The notes under the pieces are model-generated. The model had not been told where the DNA came from. It saw only the letters and a list, made by a program, of their open reading frames with translations, and searched no databases. A stretch of DNA of 64,000 bases from Sphingobacterium alkalisoli (GTDB lineage Bacteria; Bacteroidota; Bacteroidia; Sphingobacteriales; Sphingobacteriaceae), in assembly GCF_005049105.1 (NCBI RefSeq), contig NZ_SUKA01000006.1, forward strand, positions 124,001 through 188,000, read 5' to 3'. Below are positions 50,710 to 60,832 of this stretch, piece by piece; the stretch's first letter is position 1, and every line of letters begins with the position of its first letter. Position numbers and translations under genes: made by a program.

Positions 50710-52669
50710 GCGTTCTTCTAACTTGGCTGTGGTGTACTAAAAGTTCTTGTTTCTCTGTGCTTTGAGAAGTTTGTTTTGGACTGTTGACGGGAACTTTTTT
50801 GATGATTGTGGGATTCTTTTTCATTGCTGAATCCTTCTTTTTTTCAACCTCAGGTAACAAGTTTGCGTTGTATATGCGGTCTTGGATATACTTGGGTAAG
50901 GTAATGGTATCATGTAGATACTTCTCAACGAGCATGCTAGCGATAGGTCCTGCCCAAGTGCCACCATATCCCGCATTTTCGACGAATACGGCAATTGCTA
51001 TCTTTGGATTTTCTCGTGGAGCGAAGGCGAAAAATACGGCGTGGTTTTGACCATGCGGATTTTGAACCGTTCCGGTCTTTCCACACATTTCAATTCCTGG
51101 AATGCGTACGCTTGCCGCCGTTCCGCCCATATTTACGGCACGACTCATCCCTTCAATTACCGGGGCATAGTATTTAGCATCGACACCAGCTGATATTTTT
51201 TCCGTAAATTCTTGCTTAACGATTTTTTTCTCTCCGATACCTTTGATAAGATGAGGTCTGTAGTAAAAGCCTCTATTGGCAACGATAGCCATAACATTCG
51301 CCATCTGTAGGGGGGTGATACCTAATTCTCCTTGTCCAATTGACAAGGAAATATTATAACCCGATCTCCATTTTTCATTTCCATATCGCTTGGTATAGAA
51401 GCTTGACTCCGGCACGAATCCACCTTTCTCCCCTGGAAGATCGATACCTAACCTGCGGCCCAAACCAAACTTTAGAAGACCTTCGCGCCATAAATCATAT
51501 GCTTTTGGCCCGGGTAAACCTCTAGAGTCAATCATTTTGGCGTACACGTAGCCGTAATAGGTGTTGCACGACATCTGTATGGATTTTATAAGGTTAGTAG
51601 GTCCATCAACATGTGTACAGCGCATAATGGCTCGACCGCCTCCATATCGATACCCACCTGGGCAGTTGAATATTGTGTTTTGATCGATTAGCCCCGCTTG
51701 TTGGGCCGTAAGGGCGGCCACTACCTTAAACACAGATCCCGGGGGGTAAGATGCTTGAATCGGTCTAATGAACATTGGCTTGTTTGGATCGTTGAGCATG
51801 TCCATGTAATTGTTGCCACGATCTTTTCCTACCATGAGGTTGGGATCGTAAGAAGGGCTACTCACGAATGTTAAGATCTCTCCTGAGGATGGTTCGATTG
51901 CCACCACGGATCCGAGCTTGTTTTTCATGAGCTGCTCGGCTAATACTTGCAACTCTATATCCAAAGATGATACTAGTCCATCTCCAGAAACCGCCAAGGT
52001 ATCGTATTTGCCTTCCATAAACACGCCCTTAGGCCTATTTAACGCATCGACCATCAGATTTTTGATACCGCGCTTTCCTCTTAATAGTTCTTCGTACGAG
52101 CGTTCAACACCACTCGCCCCAATATAGTCGCCAGGTTTATAGAAACCATTAGATCGTTCGATATCCTTGTCATTTACTTCCTGGATGTATCCCAAAAATT
52201 GAGCTGCAATGCTATCGGGGTAGCTTCGGACGGTTCTATTCTGTACATAAAAACCTCTAAATTTGTGCAAATGTTCTTGTAGGCGTGCGTACGTTTCCGA
52301 AGAAATTAGTTTTTCGAATTGCGATGCACGGTAGGGGGAGTATGCACGAGCTTTTGCCATACGAGTTTTGAATCCTGCCATGTCGATATGGATGAGTTGA
52401 CATAGTAGAGCGGTATCGATATCTTTTACTTCTCTAGGGGTCACTAAAAGATCATATACGGGTTCATTTTGAACAATGACTTTACCGTTTCTATCTAAAA
52501 TAATGCCGCGTGCTGGATAAACGGTTACTTTACGTAAAACATTATTGTTTGCGGATAACAAAAAGGAATCATCAATGATTTGTAAATAGAATAATCGAGC
52601 GACAATAACGAGTGCTATTGTGATAAATATTCCTTGTATGACAAATTTTCGCTCGAAAAAACTATTCAT
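50702..52669 (-). CDS. mrdA: penicillin-binding protein 2 (MrdA)
   Basis: A 655-residue class B transpeptidase that crosslinks the glycan made by RodA. One N-terminal membrane helix (IQGIFITIALVIVARLFYLQI), a pedestal domain (RVLRTYPARGIILDRNGKV-like VYPARGIILDRNGKVIVQNEPVYDLLV), and a transpeptidase domain with SYPPGSVFKVVAAL (SxxK), SCNTYYG (SxN) and CGKTGTVQNPHG (KTG). A basic Lys/Pro-rich C-terminal tail of about 45 residues is added. It lies 7 bp after mreD. Confidence 0.96.
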   Translation of the reverse strand: MNSFFERKFVIQGIFITIALVIVARLFYLQIIDDSFLLSANNNVLRKVTVYPARGIILDRNGKVIVQNEPVYDLLVTPREVKDIDTALLCQLIHIDMAGFKTRMAKARAYSPYRASQFEKLISSETYARLQEHLHKFRGFYVQNRTVRSYPDSIAAQFLGYIQEVNDKDIERSNGFYKPGDYIGASGVERSYEELLRGKRGIKNLMVDALNRPKGVFMEGKYDTLAVSGDGLVSSLDIELQVLAEQLMKNKLGSVVAIEPSSGEILTFVSSPSYDPNLMVGKDRGNNYMDMLNDPNKPMFIRPIQASYPPGSVFKVVAALTAQQAGLIDQNTIFNCPGGYRYGGGRAIMRCTHVDGPTNLIKSIQMSCNTYYGYVYAKMIDSRGLPGPKAYDLWREGLLKFGLGRRLGIDLPGEKGGFVPESSFYTKRYGNEKWRSGYNISLSIGQGELGITPLQMANVMAIVANRGFYYRPHLIKGIGEKKIVKQEFTEKISAGVDAKYYAPVIEGMSRAVNMGGTAASVRIPGIEMCGKTGTVQNPHGQNHAVFFAFAPRENPKIAIAVFVENAGYGGTWAGPIASMLVEKYLHDTITLPKYIQDRIYNANLLPEVEKKKDSAMKKNPTIIKKVPVNSPKQTSQSTEKQELLVHHSQVRRTHE

Positions 52670-52676
52670 GAATCTA

Positions 52677-53201
52677 TTAATTTCCCAAACGCGATTTGCG
52701 CTTGTATGTAAGTATCCCTATTATAAAAATTACGACGATAGTGAATATACTACTTAAACCAACACTCGCTAAGGTATAAAGTATATTTTGAAAAGAGAAT
52801 ACTTCTACGAAATACAACGCCAAGTGATGGACTAAAGTTCCAAGTAAGATATATGTACTGTACCATTTGAATCCCATTTCACTCCAGAGGGGTGTTTCGA
52901 ATGAGTTTATGACGTCGGCTTCTAGGGTAATCTTGTGGAAAAATACCCTAAACCAGACGAGTGCTACACAAGCTGCAGCATGGACGCCGATCGTGTCGTA
53001 AAATGCATCAACAGTAAGTCCCGTAAGGAAAGCGATGACATAAAGTAACAGGTTGGGTACACCTATAGGGAGAAGAAATAGAAATAAAATATAAGGAAAC
53101 GGGGTCGCTAAATTATAGTATCCTATGTTCTTAAATAATGCGACTTGAAGCATTATTAAAATTATAAAACGTATTGTATTGTTAATTATAATTCTACCCA
53201 T
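52677..53201 (-). CDS. mreD: rod shape-determining protein MreD
   Basis: A 174-residue inner-membrane protein with about five to six helices (IRFIILIMLQVALF, FPYILFLFLLPIGVPNLLLYVIAFLTGLTVDAFYDTIG, LLGTLVHHLALYFVEVF, IFTIVVIFIIGILTY). MreD proteins are poorly conserved; the call rests on length, topology and place between mreC and PBP2. It overlaps mreC by 8 bp. Confidence 0.88.
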   Translation of the reverse strand: MGRIIINNTIRFIILIMLQVALFKNIGYYNLATPFPYILFLFLLPIGVPNLLLYVIAFLTGLTVDAFYDTIGVHAAACVALVWFRVFFHKITLEADVINSFETPLWSEMGFKWYSTYILLGTLVHHLALYFVEVFSFQNILYTLASVGLSSIFTIVVIFIIGILTYKRKSRLGN

Positions 53202-54033
53202 TGTCGTTATTTGTGGCTTCGAGTTCTATTTTTTCAGTAGCTAATCTGTCTTTTACAACATAAACATGACTCAGATTTGAAAATTCTGTCGTCAATAAAA
53301 TGCGTATCTCTTTAAAACTTTCACCAGACGTAATTCCGGTTTCAACAATGTGCCCTACTTTGATGCCCTTAGGGTATAATGTAGAATATCCTGAAGTAAA
53401 CACGGCCTGACCTTTGTACACTTTCACGTGATTAGGAATGTCTCGAATCATCGCATATCTCGAATCTGTATTGCTACCCCAAACTAATGAACCAAAGGCG
53501 TCTGCAGTACTATCTAGAGTGACAGATATTTTTGTCTCTGGATGCAATAGCGATTTCACCGTGCTAAAATGTCTTGAAACATTCAAGACCGATCCAACAA
53601 CACCGTTTGAGGTTATAACACCCATTCCAAGTTCCACGCCGTCTTTAGTACCTTTGTTTAAAGTTAAAAAATTACTTTTCTGATGAATGCTGTTGTTTAC
53701 AACAGCGGCTACGATAAACTGATATCTGTCGACGTCTATAGAATCAACTAAATGAGCGCTACTTAAGGTATCCTTTCCGATATAATTTTCTAACTTTTGG
53801 CGTAATCTAGCATTCTCCAACGCTAGTTCTTCGTTGGTGGACGATAATGCGAGATAACTTTTCCAAGAATTCGATTTTTCGTAAAAAAATCCAATAAGTA
53901 CATTCGATGAGTTGACGAATGCGGTGCGTTGAAAATTATTATTTCGTACGACTAAAAGAATGGAAAATACAAAAAACAATATGAACCAAAAAAAGGCATT
54001 ATATCTAACCAGGAAGAGCCATAGGTTTCTCAT
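53194..54033 (-). CDS. mreC: rod shape-determining protein MreC
   Basis: A 279-residue periplasmic scaffold of the elongasome. The Met at 54033 (MRNLWLFLVRYNAFFWFILFFVFSILLV) begins at a normal N-terminal membrane anchor. A longer frame from 54168 is open but would place the start codon inside a strong hairpin and add 45 unlikely residues. A coiled region (TNEELALENARLRQKLENYIG) and the beta domains (NSIHQKSNFLTLNKGTKDGVELGMGVITSNGVVGSVLNVS) follow. It is 177 bp downstream of mreB. Confidence 0.93.
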   Translation of the reverse strand: MRNLWLFLVRYNAFFWFILFFVFSILLVVRNNNFQRTAFVNSSNVLIGFFYEKSNSWKSYLALSSTNEELALENARLRQKLENYIGKDTLSSAHLVDSIDVDRYQFIVAAVVNNSIHQKSNFLTLNKGTKDGVELGMGVITSNGVVGSVLNVSRHFSTVKSLLHPETKISVTLDSTADAFGSLVWGSNTDSRYAMIRDIPNHVKVYKGQAVFTSGYSTLYPKGIKVGHIVETGITSGESFKEIRILLTTEFSNLSHVYVVKDRLATEKIELEATNNDNG

Positions 54034-54065
54034 GTTTACTACTTCGTTACGTTTTTTAACAAGTA

Positions 54066-54101
54066 CGCGATATAGAAGAAGTAACTCTTTTCTATATCGC
54101 G
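54066..54101 (-). other. 12-bp stem hairpin in the mreC leader
   Basis: CGCGATATAGAA / TTCTATATCGCG is a perfect 12-bp inverted repeat with a 12-nt loop, ending 32 nt before the mreC ATG. No T-run follows, so it is not a usual terminator; it could stabilise or process the mRNA, or bind a protein. Confidence 0.7.
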
Positions 54102-54155
54102 GCCATATATAATTTTCATCCGAATAAATTATCTTTAAACGGCGATGAAACTTGT

Positions 54156-54192
54156 ATGAGTTAATCATCCCTTTTAGGGAGCGTTAACTCAT
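54156..54192 (-). other. long hairpin after mreB
   Basis: ATGAGTTAA / TTAACTCAT (9 bp) encloses CCCT / AGGG (4 bp) with small internal loops, starting 18 nt after the mreB stop. No T-run follows on the minus strand. Confidence 0.65.
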
Positions 54193-54210
54193 GTCAGATT
54201 CTTTTGAGTA

Positions 54211-55233
54211 TTATTGCATTAAAAATTTGAATCTTCCGATGTTTTTTAATGCAATACCAGTACCACGTACTACGGCGCGTAGAGGATCTTCGGCAACATG
54301 GACAGGTAATTTAGTTTTGGCTTGTATACGCTTGTCTAGTCCTCGTAGCAAAGCACCGCCTCCAGTTAGATAAATACCAGTCTGGTAGATGTCCGCAGAG
54401 AGTTCTGGCGGGGTGATTTCCAGCGCTTTCAAAATTGCTTCTTCAATTTTAGAAATGGATTTGTCTAAACAGTGTGCAATTTCGGTATAGGATACGGTTA
54501 TTTGTTTCGGAATACCTGTCATTAAATCACGACCTTGGACGGCAAAATCTTCGGGTGGATCTTGCAATTCAGGAAGAGCAGCTCCTACTTCGATTTTAAT
54601 TTTTTCCGCCGTACGGTCGCCAATCATGATATTATGTTGACGACGAATATATTGAACGATATCTGAATCAAAATTATCTCCAGCGACACGAATAGATTGG
54701 TCACACACGATACCGGACAAAGCGATAACAGCTATCTCTGTTGTTCCACCGCCTATGTCAATAATCATGTTACCTACAGGTTCTTCTACATCTATACCTA
54801 TACCCACTGCTGCCGCCATCGGTTCGTGTATGAGGTAGACCTCTTTTGCGCCGGCAATTTCAGCAGAGTCACGTACAGCACGTTTTTCAACTTCTGTAAT
54901 GCCAGAAGGAATACATACCACCATACGGAGAGAAGGGAAAAACCAAGATTTACCGCCATTAACTAATTTAACCATTCCGCGGATTAAGTGTTCTGCTGCT
55001 GTAAAATCCGCAATAACGCCATCGCGTAAGGGGCGTACCGTTTTTATATTATCATGTGTTTTACCCTCCATTTGCATGGCTTGCCTTCCGATTGCAATTA
55101 CCTTGTTGGTTGTACGATCGAAAGCAACAATAGAGGGTTCATCCACTACTACTTTATCATTATGAATAATTAAGGTATTCGCTGTCCCTAAGTCTATTGC
55201 AACTTCTTGCGTAAACCAATTAAATAATCCCAT
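54211..55233 (-). CDS. mreB: rod shape-determining protein MreB
   Basis: A 340-residue bacterial actin. FTQEVAIDLGTANTLI, the phosphate-1 loop, DEPSIVAFDRTTNKVIAIG, IDIGGGTTEIAVI (phosphate-2) and YLTGGGALLRGLDKRI are conserved. It assembles membrane-bound filaments that guide wall synthesis. It heads the leftward operon; a -7-like element lies 34 bp upstream. Confidence 0.97.
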   Translation of the reverse strand: MGLFNWFTQEVAIDLGTANTLIIHNDKVVVDEPSIVAFDRTTNKVIAIGRQAMQMEGKTHDNIKTVRPLRDGVIADFTAAEHLIRGMVKLVNGGKSWFFPSLRMVVCIPSGITEVEKRAVRDSAEIAGAKEVYLIHEPMAAAVGIGIDVEEPVGNMIIDIGGGTTEIAVIALSGIVCDQSIRVAGDNFDSDIVQYIRRQHNIMIGDRTAEKIKIEVGAALPELQDPPEDFAVQGRDLMTGIPKQITVSYTEIAHCLDKSISKIEEAILKALEITPPELSADIYQTGIYLTGGGALLRGLDKRIQAKTKLPVHVAEDPLRAVVRGTGIALKNIGRFKFLMQ

Positions 55234-55266
55234 TTGGTAAGAATTGTTCTATATTATAATTAAATG

Positions 55267-55274
55267 CAAACCTA
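55267..55274 (-). promoter_or_regulatory. -7 element of the mreB operon promoter
   Basis: On the minus strand TAGGTTTG matches TAnnTTTG, 34 bp before the mreB ATG. No clear TTG is found at -33. Confidence 0.45.
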
Positions 55275-55382
55275 ATGAAAAAAAACCGTTTATGATAACG
55301 TATCCCCACAAAAAAATAACATAAATTATGTAGTTATTTGGAAGGTTTTAGGTCATTTTTGATAACGCATGTTTTTTGATAT

Positions 55383-57047
55383 TTATTGCGTCAAAATGCC
55401 GATATAATAATTGTATGCATCTATTTCTAAGTTTTCTTTAGTCAGCCCCGGAATGTCTATATGCTTAAATAACGTTGTAAGTTTTATAAGCTGTTTTTTA
55501 CCCCCTTTTATACCAATGTGTATGGGCATGTTAAACCCTTCTACATCGCTAATCCATCTTCCCAAGGGTTTGCCAGAACCGTCAAAAGTAATCTCTAATG
55601 TAGGGATGCCAGTCTTTGTAACATATTGCTGGAATAAGCTAGAGAAATCAATGCGCGACTCGTTAGAAATATAACTTACGATATCTTGATAACCGACTTG
55701 ACTATGGTAAAATTTTTTATTTAATCCCCTTAGGATGTTACGCCATTTTTTATCATCATCGACAATCGTTCGAATCATGTTAAGCATGACACCTCCTTTG
55801 ATATACATATCTCCAGATCCTTCTTTGTTAACGTTATATGGACCTTGAATGGGTTTGTCATTTAGTATTCCAGGCCTGTTACCATGTACATAGGCTTGAC
55901 TCGCTCCTTTGCCATAAAAATAGTCGATAAATAGTGCTTCAGAATAATTGGTGAAGCTTTCATGAATCCACATGTCGGCTAAATCAGCTGCTGTGATGTT
56001 ATTGCCAAACCATTCATGTCCTGATTCATGTACAACGATAAAATCCCATTTTTTTCCCCAACCTGTATTTGAACCGTCGCGTCCCAGATATCCATTTTGA
56101 TACTTGTTGCCATACGCTATCGCGCTTTGATGTTCCATTCCTAGGTGAGCTGTTTCGACGATCTTATAACCGTCTTCATAAAAAGGGTAGGGGCCAAACC
56201 AGTGTTCAAATGCTTGTAATGTTTCTGAAACGTTCTTTTTTAAATGATTCACCTTATCCTTTTGATTGTTTTCTCTTAAAATATAATAATCTACATCCAA
56301 ATTCCCCTTTTCGCCGGTGTAGATTTCGTTAAAGTGTATATAATCACCAATGTTTAACGCGATGTTGTAGTTATTTATGGGATTCGATACTTTCCAGTGG
56401 TATGTTTTATAACCATCCTTTATAGTTTCAGTTTTTATTAAACGTCCATTAGAGACATTAATGAGGTCTTTGGGGACGGATACCGAAATCAACATACTAT
56501 CTACTTCGTCATATTGATGATCTTTATTGGGCCACCACACACTAGCACCCAAGCCTTGGCATGCCGTAGCGACGAACGGTTTGCCATTGCTATCTTTTTT
56601 CCAATCGAAGCCCCCGTCCCAAGGAGCTCGGGTTGCTTGGATGGGATTCCCTGAATAATAAACCGTAAAGGCATCTACTTTACCTTTTTCTATTGTTTTT
56701 GGAAATGTGATGAATACGGCATTAAACGCTCTGCTGAATGGAAGTTCCCTTCCGTTATACTCTACTTTATCAATTGATAAATTATCAAATAAATCAAACT
56801 GAAGTTTGGTGAAATCATTTACGGCCCGAAATTGAAATAGGTTGGATCCAGAAATGAATTTATTCTCTATATCCACCTTTACGTCTAGGTGATAGTATTG
56901 AATATCGTAACACGTACGCAAAGGCGTAAGTTCACCGCGCAAAGAGTCCGCTCGAGTGAATATTTCTTTTGCTTTCATAAGCTGAGCTTGAATAGGAGAC
57001 AAGTAGCAGATATATAGGGAAAGCGTAAGGTAAATTAATCTTTTCAT
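55383..57047 (-). CDS. M1 family metallopeptidase (exported)
   Basis: A 554-residue zinc aminopeptidase. Signal peptide MKRLIYLTLSLYICYLSPIQA, then the M1 N-terminal beta-sandwich (CYDIQYYHLDVKVDIENKFISGSN), the GMEN-type motif LGMEHQSAIAYGN and the zinc site HESGHEWFGNN (His340, Glu341, His344) with the third ligand Glu363 in MWIHESF. It lacks the long C-terminal helical domain, so it is the short Bacteroidota type. It lies 6 bp after the S9 peptidase gene. Confidence 0.93.
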   Translation of the reverse strand: MKRLIYLTLSLYICYLSPIQAQLMKAKEIFTRADSLRGELTPLRTCYDIQYYHLDVKVDIENKFISGSNLFQFRAVNDFTKLQFDLFDNLSIDKVEYNGRELPFSRAFNAVFITFPKTIEKGKVDAFTVYYSGNPIQATRAPWDGGFDWKKDSNGKPFVATACQGLGASVWWPNKDHQYDEVDSMLISVSVPKDLINVSNGRLIKTETIKDGYKTYHWKVSNPINNYNIALNIGDYIHFNEIYTGEKGNLDVDYYILRENNQKDKVNHLKKNVSETLQAFEHWFGPYPFYEDGYKIVETAHLGMEHQSAIAYGNKYQNGYLGRDGSNTGWGKKWDFIVVHESGHEWFGNNITAADLADMWIHESFTNYSEALFIDYFYGKGASQAYVHGNRPGILNDKPIQGPYNVNKEGSGDMYIKGGVMLNMIRTIVDDDKKWRNILRGLNKKFYHSQVGYQDIVSYISNESRIDFSSLFQQYVTKTGIPTLEITFDGSGKPLGRWISDVEGFNMPIHIGIKGGKKQLIKLTTLFKHIDIPGLTKENLEIDAYNYYIGILTQ

Positions 57048-57053
57048 TATTTT

Positions 57054-59237
57054 TTAGTTCGCGCCTGGAGGACAGTATGTTTTCAGGAAATTAGTAAATA
57101 GCGTGCTTAAATGTGTACCGGTACCTTCTCCTTCGCTGATTGAATGACTCCGGTTTGGATATGCCATCATTTGGAAGGGAATGTTGTATTTGATAAGCTC
57201 ATTAATATATACTTCTGAATTTTGGTAGTGTACATTATCATCTCCCGTACCATGGATCAACAATAGGTTTCCACGAATATTTTTTGCATAAGTAAGAGCA
57301 GACCCTTTAATGAAATCCACTTCGTTCTCCTGAGGTAATCCCATGTAACGCTCTTGATAGATATTGTCATAAAGCAATTGATTGGTGACCGGCGCAATGG
57401 AGATACCTGTCTGATAGATTTCAGGGTATTGACCCAGAAGATTAAGGGTAGAGGCTCCACCACCACTCCATCCCCATACAGCAACACGTGTAGTATCCAC
57501 ATAACCCCACTTGAAGACTTCTTTAGCACCCATTGCTTGATCTCGGATATTAATGATTCCGATGTTTCTATAAATAGATTTACGCCATTCCCGTCCCTTT
57601 GGAGCAGGTGTGCCTCTATTTTCTAACGACACATAAAGGTAGCCATCGTCTGCCATATTACCACGGTAGAGGTGGTTTCTGCCTGTATAGAAATTGTCTG
57701 TTACCGTTTGCATGGCAGGCTCACCGTATACAAAGAATACAATGGGGTACTTTCTTGTTGGATCAAAATTTCTGGGCTTTACGACCCATCCGTCCAAAGT
57801 TACACCCTCGCTGGTGGTTACGCTAAAAAACTCCGCCTTCGGTTCCGAAGGATCGGAAGTAGCGGATCTATTTGGGGGAACTATCTCTTTGTGCTCTGGT
57901 AGGGCAACGACAGAACCGGAGGACATATAAGAAGTGTTGCTTGTCTGAAATAAGGCAATTTTGCCATTCGGCGAAATGACATAATCCGTTGTACCGGTAA
58001 CGGCAGCCGGCGTTACCCGACTGGCTTTTCCGCCACTTAGAGGTATGCGGTACAAGTACTTTTGAGCGGCATTATCAGGTGACGCAGAAAAGTAGATCGT
58101 TTTGTTCGTAAGGTCCAAAAAGTCTAGTTGAATTATATCAAATTCATCTTTGCTAATCAATGTCTCTTTACCTTTTAGGTCGATGTTATAGATCTGTCGG
58201 TATCCTCCCTTTTCGGATACCCATATAAATGATTTTCCATTATCAATCCAATCCCACCCGCTCGGATCGCCATTGTTCCATCTGGCCTTGATATCGATCC
58301 AGGTAGGATCTTCTTCGGTATGTATCGTATGGCTTTTTCCTGTCTCTGCATCCGCAACGATAATCTTACTCTTGTTTTGTTTGCGATTTAGCTGTTGGAG
58401 AATGATGGATTTAGAATCCAGTACCCATTCCATTCTGGGGATATAATGTTGAAATTCGTTTCCTTCGATCTGGGTTTTGACGGTCCGTTTCTGCTCAATA
58501 TCGTAAAGCCATATGGTGGTTCCTGAAGGATCAAGACCTACTTTAGGATATTCTACGGGAATGGTATAGGAGTACAGACTATCTGTGTTGTTAATCATCA
58601 AAAAATTACGGGTGTTTCGGGCATCCTGTTTCCAGTATGCAATTTTTTGACCATTCGGGGACCAGCGGAAACCATCCTTTGTGCCAAACTCTTCTTCATA
58701 GGCCCAGTCAAAAGTGCCATTGATAATACGGTCTGTGCCATCATCCGTTACTTTTTCATATTGCCCTGAGGAAATGTCCTCGATGAAAATGTTGTTCTTT
58801 GAAACATAGGCTACCTTCGCGCCGTCGGGAGAAAATTTGGCAAACATCAAGGAGGCGGTTGAAAGTCCTTTTCCAAGTTGGCTTAGTTGTTTGTCTAGCT
58901 TGTTAAATATCCAGTAATCACCTCGGGTGTTCTCTCGCCATACCCGTTGCGTGTTCGTAAAAAGCAACAGTTTTTTTCCGTCGGGCGAAACCTGAAAGCT
59001 TTGTACTTGTAATGGATCGGTAGCACCATCAGGAATAAGTTCCGTGCTGCTCAGAAAAGTCTCGCGCTTGCCCTGTTCAAGGAGATGGATAACTTCTATT
59101 CCGTTTTCAGAAAAAGAATAATAGGCATTACCGTCAGCTGTCCATTGCTGCTGGGCTTGGGCGACTTGGATGTATACTAGACATCCAAGTACGATGAGGA
59201 CCTTGATTAGGGAGGAAGGGAAAATTTTGTTATGCAT
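57054..59237 (-). CDS. dipeptidyl peptidase IV-like S9 peptidase
   Basis: A 727-residue exported prolyl-type peptidase from the preferred Met at 59237, where the signal peptide MHNKIFPSSLIKVLIVLGCLVYIQVAQA begins. Residues about 60-460 form the beta-propeller (for example SPDGAKVAYVSKNNIF, YEEEFGTKDGFRWSPNGQKIAYWKQD with the double-Glu motif); the alpha/beta-hydrolase domain has GWSGGG (Ser591), TGDDNVH (Asp666) and NRSHS (His698). It would release X-Pro or X-Ala dipeptides. The ATG overlaps the stop of the upstream aminopeptidase P gene (ATGCATAA, 8 bp). Confidence 0.94.
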   Translation of the reverse strand: MHNKIFPSSLIKVLIVLGCLVYIQVAQAQQQWTADGNAYYSFSENGIEVIHLLEQGKRETFLSSTELIPDGATDPLQVQSFQVSPDGKKLLLFTNTQRVWRENTRGDYWIFNKLDKQLSQLGKGLSTASLMFAKFSPDGAKVAYVSKNNIFIEDISSGQYEKVTDDGTDRIINGTFDWAYEEEFGTKDGFRWSPNGQKIAYWKQDARNTRNFLMINNTDSLYSYTIPVEYPKVGLDPSGTTIWLYDIEQKRTVKTQIEGNEFQHYIPRMEWVLDSKSIILQQLNRKQNKSKIIVADAETGKSHTIHTEEDPTWIDIKARWNNGDPSGWDWIDNGKSFIWVSEKGGYRQIYNIDLKGKETLISKDEFDIIQLDFLDLTNKTIYFSASPDNAAQKYLYRIPLSGGKASRVTPAAVTGTTDYVISPNGKIALFQTSNTSYMSSGSVVALPEHKEIVPPNRSATSDPSEPKAEFFSVTTSEGVTLDGWVVKPRNFDPTRKYPIVFFVYGEPAMQTVTDNFYTGRNHLYRGNMADDGYLYVSLENRGTPAPKGREWRKSIYRNIGIINIRDQAMGAKEVFKWGYVDTTRVAVWGWSGGGASTLNLLGQYPEIYQTGISIAPVTNQLLYDNIYQERYMGLPQENEVDFIKGSALTYAKNIRGNLLLIHGTGDDNVHYQNSEVYINELIKYNIPFQMMAYPNRSHSISEGEGTGTHLSTLFTNFLKTYCPPGAN

Positions 59238-60621
59238 AATTTGCTCGGTAGTTTTCAATTTCTTGTACTGTTTTTATAAGTTCTGGACCTAAAAGACGAT
59301 AACCATCTCCTGTAATCAAGAAATCATCCTCTATACGGATACCACCAAAATTGCGGTACTCTTCCAATTTATCATAGTTAATAAAATCTGCGTTCTTTTT
59401 TTCCGCTTTCCACCTATCAATCAGTTCCGGAATAATGTAAATTCCCGGTTCTACTGTTAACACATTTCCCGGTTCTAACGCTTTACCTAGGCGTAAGGAT
59501 TTTAAACCAAAGGTTTTTGTATCCTTGGGCTCATCTGCCGTATAACCAACAAATTGTTCACCAAGATCCTCCATGTCGTGCACATCCAATCCCATCATAT
59601 GTCCCAGTCCGCACTGAAAGAACATCGTATGTGCGTGATTTGCGACGGCTTCTTGGGGATTCCCTTTCATTAAACCGATCGCCACTAGACCTTCGACCAA
59701 CGAAGTAGCTGCACGAAGGTGTACGTCCTTGAATTTTATGCCTGGTCGAAGCATATCACGTGCATCGGTAAATGAGCTTAGCACGATATTATACATTTCG
59801 CGTTGTCTGTCTGTAAAAGATAGATCTACTGGGAAAGTCCGGGTTAAATCGCCGGCATATCCTAACGGTGTTTCAGCACCAGAATCATTCAAAACAAGAT
59901 CACCTGAAGTTAACGTGTTTTGGCGATAGGCATTGTGCAATATTTCGCCATGAACGGTTACGATTGGCGCATAGGCAAGCGGACAATTGTTAGCAGCGGC
60001 TAGGCCTTGGATCGCATTTACGATTTCATATTCCTTCATGCCCGGCCTTGCCATCTGCATGGCCAATAAGTGCATTTCTGCAGAGATATGAATTGCTTTT
60101 TCTATTTCGGCGATTTCGATATCTTCTTTTATACTCCGCTGAGCTACTACCGCTTTTATAAGTTCGGTCGACGGTAGGAGTTGCTGAAAGGAAATATGAA
60201 GCAACTCTTCAAGTAAAATCTTATTATGTGATTGATAGGGCGGAAGGAAGTGTATATTCCGTTGGCTCGATTTTGCCCGATCGATGTACGAAGATAATTC
60301 TCCAAAAGGCAGTACCTGATCTACATCCGCCATTTGTGCCTTTTCTTGTAGCGTTTCTAGTCTTCCCATCCATACGATATCATCTATTGTCATCTCGTTG
60401 CCAAATAATATAGTTTTATCTTCTTCGATATCAATTATTAACGCCAACTTAGGACTTGCAATACCTACATAATAGAGAAACGTACTATCTTGTCGGAAAG
60501 GATAGGTATTGTGCTCGAAGTTAATTGGGCTTTCTGTATTTCCCAACAAAACAACGATACCGGAAGATATATTCTTCTGAAGAAGGTACCTTCTGCTGCT
60601 ATAAACGTCTTTTTTAAACAT
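59230..60621 (-). CDS. pepP: Xaa-Pro aminopeptidase (M24B, aminopeptidase P)
   Basis: A 463-residue cytoplasmic metallopeptidase that removes an N-terminal residue next to proline. The N-terminal domain (SSRRYLLQKNISSGIVVLLGN, YVGIASPKLALIID) is followed by the pita-bread domain with metal ligands in LNDSGAETPLGYAGDLTRTFPV (two Asp), CGLGHMMGLDVHD (His), VLTVEPGIY (Glu) and GGIRIEDDFLI (Glu). It is first of a three-peptidase leftward operon with the DPP-IV-like and M1 genes. Confidence 0.95.
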   Translation of the reverse strand: MFKKDVYSSRRYLLQKNISSGIVVLLGNTESPINFEHNTYPFRQDSTFLYYVGIASPKLALIIDIEEDKTILFGNEMTIDDIVWMGRLETLQEKAQMADVDQVLPFGELSSYIDRAKSSQRNIHFLPPYQSHNKILLEELLHISFQQLLPSTELIKAVVAQRSIKEDIEIAEIEKAIHISAEMHLLAMQMARPGMKEYEIVNAIQGLAAANNCPLAYAPIVTVHGEILHNAYRQNTLTSGDLVLNDSGAETPLGYAGDLTRTFPVDLSFTDRQREMYNIVLSSFTDARDMLRPGIKFKDVHLRAATSLVEGLVAIGLMKGNPQEAVANHAHTMFFQCGLGHMMGLDVHDMEDLGEQFVGYTADEPKDTKTFGLKSLRLGKALEPGNVLTVEPGIYIIPELIDRWKAEKKNADFINYDKLEEYRNFGGIRIEDDFLITGDGYRLLGPELIKTVQEIENYRANYA

Positions 60622-60832
60622 AATTAACCCGAAGTTAGTAGTAAAAGCAAATTAAATCTATTTTTTTTATAAATTTAGGGCGTAGCGATAAATATCACTT
60701 GTCACATTTTAACCTATAATACTCGTTTTTTGTCATTTCAACATTTAATTATTGTTATTAAATTATGAATATTGTATCTTAGATTATATTATAAAGAACA
60801 AGGATTGTATTACTTTTATTAATACCTAGCTT

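Noticed and set aside
54034..54168. Longer N-terminus for mreC starting at 54168
   Set aside because: The extra 45 residues precede the membrane anchor, and the start codon sits inside a strong hairpin; MreC normally begins just before the anchor.
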